Part shown: positions 7,124 through 11,356 of the stretch, one piece after another
Layout: every line of letters begins with the position of its first letter
How positions within the stretch are numbered: the first letter of the stretch is position 1
DNA from: an uncultured Bacteroidota bacterium
GTDB taxonomy: Bacteria > Bacteroidota > Bacteroidia > Chitinophagales > Chitinophagaceae
Length of the DNA: 11,356 bases
Assembly (NCBI GenBank): GCA_946479535.1
Contig: CAMLGP010000034.1
Location: forward strand, 1-11,356
Direction: 5' to 3'
Notes under the pieces: model-generated
What the model was told of the DNA's origin: nothing
Database searches by the model: none
What the model saw: the letters and a program-made list of their open reading frames with translations, nothing else
Position numbers and translations under genes: made by a program

Positions 7124-7522
7124 CTATTTAAAAGAGTAAATTATCTTTTTCAGTGTATCACCCTTCTGGAACTTATCAAGGTACCAGGAGTAGCCAACAT
7201 CAAAAATGCGATAGGTGAAACCAACAACCAGTGAATCCTGGTTATTTCCCGGAACAAGCTTGTCAAAAATTAACCGGTTAAGGGAATCCGGGATGTCTTT
7301 TATTTTCATAATGGCCAGTGCAGAATCGAATATTGTTCTGCGATTGTCACGCATGAAGAGGTTGAACTGAATATCATGATTGTCTTCAGAAAAATCTTCT
7401 GTAGTGAAGAGCTCGTAATGGACCTTCCGTATAGGTTTATTACCGGTATTGTCATGGTCTTTGGTACAGGAATATATTATACACGATACAGCTATTACTG
7501 CCAAAATAAATCTCGCTCTCAT
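7124..7522 (-). CDS. Small predicted lipoprotein of unknown function
   Basis: The protein has 132 residues. The N-terminus MRARFILAVIAVSCIIYSC is a type II signal peptide with lipobox IYSC; Cys19 is the likely lipidated residue and TKDHD follows it (Cys14 is a less likely alternative). The mature part is charged and without membrane segments or repeats. It contains HDIQFNLFMRDNRRTIFDSA and ends DTLKKIIYSFK. I do not recognise a family. It is expected in the periplasm or outer membrane. The ATG at 7520-7522 is the only start giving a full signal peptide. It is a single gene, convergent with the ELWxxDGT gene and divergent from the HTCS kinase 279 bp away. The lipobox, frame length and flanking terminator support a real gene. 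Confidence 0.7.
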   Translation of the reverse strand: MRARFILAVIAVSCIIYSCTKDHDNTGNKPIRKVHYELFTTEDFSEDNHDIQFNLFMRDNRRTIFDSALAIMKIKDIPDSLNRLIFDKLVPGNNQDSLVVGFTYRIFDVGYSWYLDKFQKGDTLKKIIYSFK

Positions 7523-7737
7523 TTTAGTTTTTTATTGGATACACGTTTGAAATCCGCGTATTCTTATAATGATTTAATGGTTTTGAGTGAATTACCGGGT
7601 TCTAATCCGGCAACGGCATGCAAATATCGTTGAAAGATTACCGGGGGTGGCCTTATGGTCAGTTTATCTGCAAAAAATACCGTAAAAGGGTGAGGTTGTG
7701 GGGCCGAACTTTGGACATGGCATGCTGTTCCGCTTCA
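7523..7737. other. Intergenic spacer without a supported gene
   Basis: This is most of the 279-bp gap between the lipoprotein and HTCS starts. I see no RNA gene or coding frame with a plausible start. It holds a 9-bp direct repeat ATTACCGGG (7591-7599 and 7637-7645), two copies of GGCATGC (7615-7621 and 7719-7725), and a short CAACG/CGTTG hairpin (7611-7632). None has a known role. Confidence 0.5.
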
Positions 7738-7770
7738 GTTGTAATACGCCGTTACCACATGATAATTTTC
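7738..7770 (+). promoter_or_regulatory. Candidate Bacteroidota-type promoter for the HTCS kinase
   Basis: GTTG (7738-7741), 21 nt, then TAATTTTC (7763-7770) matches the Bacteroides TTTG / TAnnTTTG consensus at 3 of 4 and 5 of 6 fixed positions. Transcription would begin near 7776, giving a leader of about 26 nt before the TTG at 7802. The -7 element lies within the palindrome at 7757-7783. Confidence 0.35.
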
Positions 7771-7783
7771 CGTAATTTCATGT
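7757..7783. promoter_or_regulatory. Imperfect palindrome over the candidate HTCS promoter, possible operator
   Basis: ACATGA (7757-7762) pairs with TCATGT (7778-7783), and AATT (7764-7767) with AATT (7774-7777). This gives 10 pairs, one bulged T (7763) and a 6-nt loop. It ends 18 nt before the TTG start and covers the candidate -7 element, a position suited to an operator; as RNA it could also fold near the start. The role is inferred from position only. Confidence 0.35.
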
Positions 7784-7801
7784 ACTGCTAAACTGATTGA
7801 T

Positions 7802-10800
7802 TTGCTGCGGAAATCCATTATTTGCCTGTTGTTGCTATTCTGCTGCCTGTGTGATCTTCCTGCATCTGACTATCCGGTCAAATACCTGGGAATTGAACAT
7901 GGGCTCTCCAATAATGCTGTTACCTCCATTTTTCAGGATAAAAAAGGATTCATGTGGTTTGGTACCTATGATGGGCTGAATCGCTATGATGGTTATGGTT
8001 TCCAGGTCTATCGTAATAGAGTAGGGGATAGCAGCTCACTTGTTGGTAACGCTGTTTATACTATTGCAGGGGATTCCCGGGATAATCTGTGGGTAGGCGG
8101 GCAAAAAGGCGCCTGTGTTTTGGATTCTTTTCGCAAGAATTTTACTTCTCTCAGGTTCATTAGTTCCGATGCCAATAAGGAGGAATGGTTACGGGATGAT
8201 ATTCATAATATTCTTGTTACCCGCAATGATATCGTTCTGATCGGTACCAATCACCGTGGGCTGATCGTATTTGATAAGAATTCCCGCACAGGGATTCAAA
8301 TTGCACTTCCTGCTGGACTGGGATCCAATTATGATGCCACTGCCATTGAAACAGATCCGACCGGCAATAATATCTGGCTCTTTGTACAACAGCGCGGTCT
8401 CTTCCTTTTCAATCTTTCCACCAAAAAACTTTCGCAGTTAAACAGTGATATAAAAGAAGGCAATTGCCTGCGTCGGTCAAGTGAAGGAAATCTCTGGCTG
8501 GGTAATGAACGAGGACTCTTTGAATATAATATCCATACAAACCAGTATTCCCCTAATCGTATTTCAACAACAAGCAAAATTGTTCATATTAAGGAAGACA
8601 GGAACGGATTGCTTTGGATAGCATCCGATGGGGATGGATTGATGGTGATGAATAAGACAGATGCCAAAGCGCATCCTTTTTTAGCATCTGATGGCAGGCA
8701 GCTTATAAACAGCAATGCCATTTATTCTATATACGAAGATGTGGAAGGTCGGAAATGGATCGGGACCCTCCGTGGTGGGATCAATACTATTGAAGCAACC
8801 CCTGATGCTTTTCAATTAATCAATTTTGCCCATTCAAAATATAAAAGCCCGGCTACCAATTTCATTCTCTCCTTTGCAGAAGACAGAAGGAATAATCTAT
8901 GGATAGGAACAGATGGTGCCGGTTTACGCTATTGGGATAGAGGCGCAAATCAATATTCAGAATATTTTCATACAGACCATCCGGGATCAGTTAGTAGCAA
9001 TTTTATCACCAGTATAGTAAATGACGCTGATAATACCACCTGGGTAGCTACCTGGCTGGGAGGTATCAATCGGTTTGATGCGAATAAGAAACAATTTGTA
9101 AAATACTTCTGCTATAATCCCGTGACCAGGGCTTTGGAAAATAATATCTGGGTACTGTACCAGGATGCCGGGCACCGATTATGGGCTGGGGCTACCAATG
9201 ATGGAAGCCTGTATCTGTATAATAAACAGCGCGACCAGTTTGAACTTTTTGATAATAAAATAAGGAACCTGCAATGCATGGCTGAAGATCGTAGCGGTAA
9301 CCTCTGGGGTGGTAATTACAATGAGCTCATTAAGATTGACAGAATAAATAGGCAACACAAGGTTTATAATATCGGATATACCATTCGCAGTATTCATGAA
9401 GACAGTCGCAACCGCCTCTGGGTAGGTACGCAGGAAGGAGGATTATTGCTTTTTGACCGGTCTACCGGAAAATACCAGCGATTCACAATGAGCGAGGGCC
9501 TATCCAACAATACTGTGCTTCGACTGCTGGAAGATGATAAAGGCTTTTTGTGGTTAAGTACTTTCAATGGTCTCTGCAGGTTTGATCCCGAGAAAAAAAC
9601 TTTCCGGAATTTCTTTCAGTCAGATGGGTTACAAAGTAACCAGTTCAGCTTTAATGCAGGATTAGAACTTAATAAAGGAGAATTTGCCTTTGGTGGAATT
9701 AATGGATTCAATCTGTTTTACCCCGATAGTGTTCAGATCCATGCTTCACAACCAAAATTATTTCTTACAGACTTACTAATTGATAATGCACCGGCTGATG
9801 ATAACCCAGGACAGATATTACCAGTTACAGCGCATGGAATGCAACAGATCAGGGTTCCTTATGATCGCGCTGTGCTTTCTTTGAACTACCTGGCACTTGA
9901 CTATAGCAGAGCAGACAAGATCAGTTATGCCTATTACCTGGAAGGTTGGGATAAGAGCTGGAACTATGTTGGTAATATTAAGATAGCCAACTATTCCCGT
10001 TTGCAGGAAGGAACCTATGTATTTAAAGTAAAAGCCAAATCACAGGATGGGAACTGGGGACGCGAATCAACCCTCCTTGGAATTACCGTTTTGCCACCCT
10101 GGTACAGAACCTGGTGGGCTTATACTTCCTATGTATTGATACTTGCATTGGGGATTTATTTTTACCTGCTTTATTCCCGCAGGCAGGAGCGTTTGAAATA
10201 TGAGATCAAATTGGCGCACCTCGAGAATGAAAAGGATAAAGAGCTCAATGAGAAGAAACTCTCTTTCTTTACCAATATCTCCCATGAATTCAGAAGCCCC
10301 CTTTCATTGATCATTAACCCGCTTAAAGATTTCCTCACTAAAAAGAATGAGTCCAAAAACGGTAATGACCTTAATATTGCGTATCGGAATGCAAGGCGGT
10401 TACTAAGCCTGGTTGATCAATTATTGCTTTTCCGCAAAGCGGATAGTGGAGCTGATATATTAAAGGTATCCCGCTTTGATATCATTCACCTGTGTAATGA
10501 AGTTTACCAATGTTTTGTACAGCAGGCACGTAGCAGGGGAATGCATTATAATTTCCATTCGGAAATAGATAAGATTGAATTATTTGGCGATTATGAGAAA
10601 ATAGAGATTGCTTTATTCAATTTGCTTTCCAATGCATTTAAATATACCAGTGATGGGGGAACCATTACAATTAATGTAAGTGAGGAAGCTGAGTTGGTGA
10701 ATATCAATATCAATGATACCGGTTGCGGATTTGATATGACCGAAAGTAATCGCATATTCGAAAAATTTCAGCAGGCTTCAAGTGCACGTAGCCAAAAAGC

Positions 10801-11020
10801 AGGATTTGGGATTGGACTTTATCTTGTAAAGCACTTTATTGAAAGCCATAAAGGTACCATTGCTGTCAATAGTCAGGTAAACAGAGGTACCAGTTTTACC
10901 ATATCACTACTTGGCATGGGCACGGGCACGTTTACGGGAGCAGCAGCAAATGGGGGTCATCTCGTACAAAACGCGAACGCCCCTCACGTTGCCGTGAAGG
11001 GCGTTTGCGTTAGCCGTTAG
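7802..11020 (+). CDS. HTCS/SusR-like Reg_prop sensor histidine kinase, 3'-truncated at a sequence junction
   Basis: Authentic sequence runs to about residue 1036 (10909). Residues 1-22 are a signal peptide (IICLLLLFCCLCDLPAS). Residues ~25-640 carry 14 Reg_prop propeller motifs (for example MWFGT 51, LWVGG 96, LWLGN 231, LWIGT 366, LWVGT 539, LWLST 583). A Y_Y_Y domain spans ~690-765 (SYAYYLEGWDKSW). One membrane helix lies at ~772-792. HisKA has His828 (NISHEFRSPLSL). HATPase_c has N box LLSNAFKYT (941-949), NDTGCGFD (971-978), IFEKFQQ (985-991), GFGIGLYLVK (1001-1010) and GTSFTISL (1029-1036). Full HTCS proteins continue with a receiver and AraC-type HTH, about 300 residues more. Here they are replaced by ~36 unrelated residues ending at 11020, which overlap a foreign terminator. 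TTG at 7802 is chosen because no ATG lies between the in-frame stop at 7763 and the signal peptide. Such regulators usually control polysaccharide-use loci, but no SusC/D genes are in view. Confidence 0.88.
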   Translation: MLRKSIICLLLLFCCLCDLPASDYPVKYLGIEHGLSNNAVTSIFQDKKGFMWFGTYDGLNRYDGYGFQVYRNRVGDSSSLVGNAVYTIAGDSRDNLWVGGQKGACVLDSFRKNFTSLRFISSDANKEEWLRDDIHNILVTRNDIVLIGTNHRGLIVFDKNSRTGIQIALPAGLGSNYDATAIETDPTGNNIWLFVQQRGLFLFNLSTKKLSQLNSDIKEGNCLRRSSEGNLWLGNERGLFEYNIHTNQYSPNRISTTSKIVHIKEDRNGLLWIASDGDGLMVMNKTDAKAHPFLASDGRQLINSNAIYSIYEDVEGRKWIGTLRGGINTIEATPDAFQLINFAHSKYKSPATNFILSFAEDRRNNLWIGTDGAGLRYWDRGANQYSEYFHTDHPGSVSSNFITSIVNDADNTTWVATWLGGINRFDANKKQFVKYFCYNPVTRALENNIWVLYQDAGHRLWAGATNDGSLYLYNKQRDQFELFDNKIRNLQCMAEDRSGNLWGGNYNELIKIDRINRQHKVYNIGYTIRSIHEDSRNRLWVGTQEGGLLLFDRSTGKYQRFTMSEGLSNNTVLRLLEDDKGFLWLSTFNGLCRFDPEKKTFRNFFQSDGLQSNQFSFNAGLELNKGEFAFGGINGFNLFYPDSVQIHASQPKLFLTDLLIDNAPADDNPGQILPVTAHGMQQIRVPYDRAVLSLNYLALDYSRADKISYAYYLEGWDKSWNYVGNIKIANYSRLQEGTYVFKVKAKSQDGNWGRESTLLGITVLPPWYRTWWAYTSYVLILALGIYFYLLYSRRQERLKYEIKLAHLENEKDKELNEKKLSFFTNISHEFRSPLSLIINPLKDFLTKKNESKNGNDLNIAYRNARRLLSLVDQLLLFRKADSGADILKVSRFDIIHLCNEVYQCFVQQARSRGMHYNFHSEIDKIELFGDYEKIEIALFNLLSNAFKYTSDGGTITINVSEEAELVNININDTGCGFDMTESNRIFEKFQQASSARSQKAGFGIGLYLVKHFIESHKGTIAVNSQVNRGTSFTISLLGMGTGTFTGAAANGGHLVQNANAPHVAVKGVCVSR
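10971..11010 (-). terminator. Strong intrinsic terminator of the glutamine synthetase gene
   Basis: Arms at 10971-10988 (ACGCGAACGCCCCTCACG) and 10993-11010 are 18 bp each with a 4-nt loop TTGC. Sixteen positions are Watson-Crick and two are C/A mismatches on the minus-strand RNA or G-U pairs on the plus-strand RNA. It begins 17 nt after the minus-strand TGA at 11028-11030 and ends in TTTT. GC content and orientation tie it to the glutamine synthetase segment, although the truncated HTCS frame also reads through it. Confidence 0.75.
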
Positions 11021-11027
11021 GCGCGGT

Positions 11028-11356
11028 TCAGCGCATGAACAGCATTTCTTGGTAGGTGGGCAGCGGCCACAGGTCGTCGGCGATCAAGGACTCGAGGGAG
11101 TCGGCTGCACCGCGCACGCTGAGCATGAGCGGCAGGACGTCGTCCTTCAGGTGCTTGGCTTCCGCCTCGACGCCCGACGCCTCGTGCGCCAGCGACTTCT
11201 CGAGCGCCGCCAGGCTCGAGTCGAGCTTGTCGGCGTAGCTCGACACCTCGCCCAAGAGCTTCTTGGCGGGACCCGAGACGGCCGCCGCCGCGCTCAGCTC
11301 GGCCTGGTAACGAATGGCCGCCGGCAAGATCGTCGTCTTGCCCATCTTCACCACGA
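11028..11356 (-). CDS. glnN: Type III glutamine synthetase (GSIII), C-terminal fragment
   Basis: About 109 residues are visible and the frame is open at the right edge. The first possible start codon (GTG at 11354) reads as an internal valine. MGKTTILPAAIRYQAELS, then a long helical, Ala/Leu/Glu-rich stretch (VSSYADKLDSSLAAL), then DDLWPLPTYQEMLFMR at the end, is the characteristic C-terminus of GSIII (GlnN), an enzyme of about 700 residues that makes glutamine from glutamate, ammonia and ATP in the cytoplasm. No active-site residues are in view. The DNA is strongly GC-rich with G/C third positions, unlike the rest of the window, so the source is probably another organism (a high-GC lineage, not identified). 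The stop is TGA at 11030-11028. Confidence 0.85.
   Translation of the reverse strand, partial: VVKMGKTTILPAAIRYQAELSAAAAVSGPAKKLLGEVSSYADKLDSSLAALEKSLAHEASGVEAEAKHLKDDVLPLMLSVRGAADSLESLIADDLWPLPTYQEMLFMR

Noticed and set aside
7376..7633. 85-codon plus-strand frame overlapping the lipoprotein start and spacer
   Set aside because: Most of it is antisense to the lipoprotein gene. It has no recognisable domain, and the opposing frame has a clean lipobox signal peptide.
11056..11238. 60-codon plus-strand frame in the GC-rich end
   Set aside because: It is antisense to the glutamine synthetase C-terminus; Ser/Ala-rich composition is typical of a GC-rich shadow frame.
10910..11356. Horizontal acquisition of glutamine synthetase by the Bacteroidota host
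   Set aside because: There are no mobility genes, repeats or attachment sites; the junction cuts a regulator just before its output domains and the contig ends soon after, which fits misassembly better.

Overview
The first ~10.9 kb read as a Bacteroidota chromosome segment, most likely a Chitinophagaceae-like environmental species. The evidence is three surface proteins with C-terminal type IX secretion (T9SS) sorting domains, a TPR-linked sensor kinase with a LuxR-type regulator, a SusR/HTCS-like Reg_prop sensor kinase, moderate GC (25 of 60 bases in a sampled HTCS line), and no convincing Shine-Dalgarno sequences. The family placement is inference.

Layout. (1) 2-1285 (+): the C-terminal part of a secreted M43 pappalysin/cytophagalysin-like metalloprotease, whose 5' end is off the window. 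(2) 1314-3068 (-): a long ELWxxDGT-repeat protein, convergent with the protease. (3) 3212-5215 and 5274-5912 (+): a TPR histidine kinase and its NarL/LuxR response regulator. (4) 5962-7053 (+): a shorter paralogue of the ELWxxDGT protein, 49 bp after the regulator. (5) 7124-7522 (-): a small unrecognised lipoprotein. (6) 7802 to about 10910 (+): a large periplasmic-propeller sensor kinase of the hybrid two-component (HTCS) type, with its receiver and AraC output domains missing. (7) 11028-11356 (-): the C-terminus of a type III glutamine synthetase in GC-rich DNA (40 of 60 bases in a sampled line), followed by its own strong terminator hairpin.

The abrupt composition change at roughly 10910-10970 coincides with truncation of the HTCS gene just after its ATPase domain. 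The last ~400 bp therefore most likely come from another organism joined by misassembly; a true transfer or integration is less likely.

Biologically, the most interesting unit is 1314-7053. Two paralogous T9SS-exported repeat proteins flank a two-component pair, one divergent and one co-directional. This suggests, but does not prove, that the pair controls or senses with these surface propellers. The repeat layout (a half-unit at each end) suggests closed beta-propellers with about 9 and 5 units. No tRNA, rRNA, CRISPR array or insertion sequence was seen.
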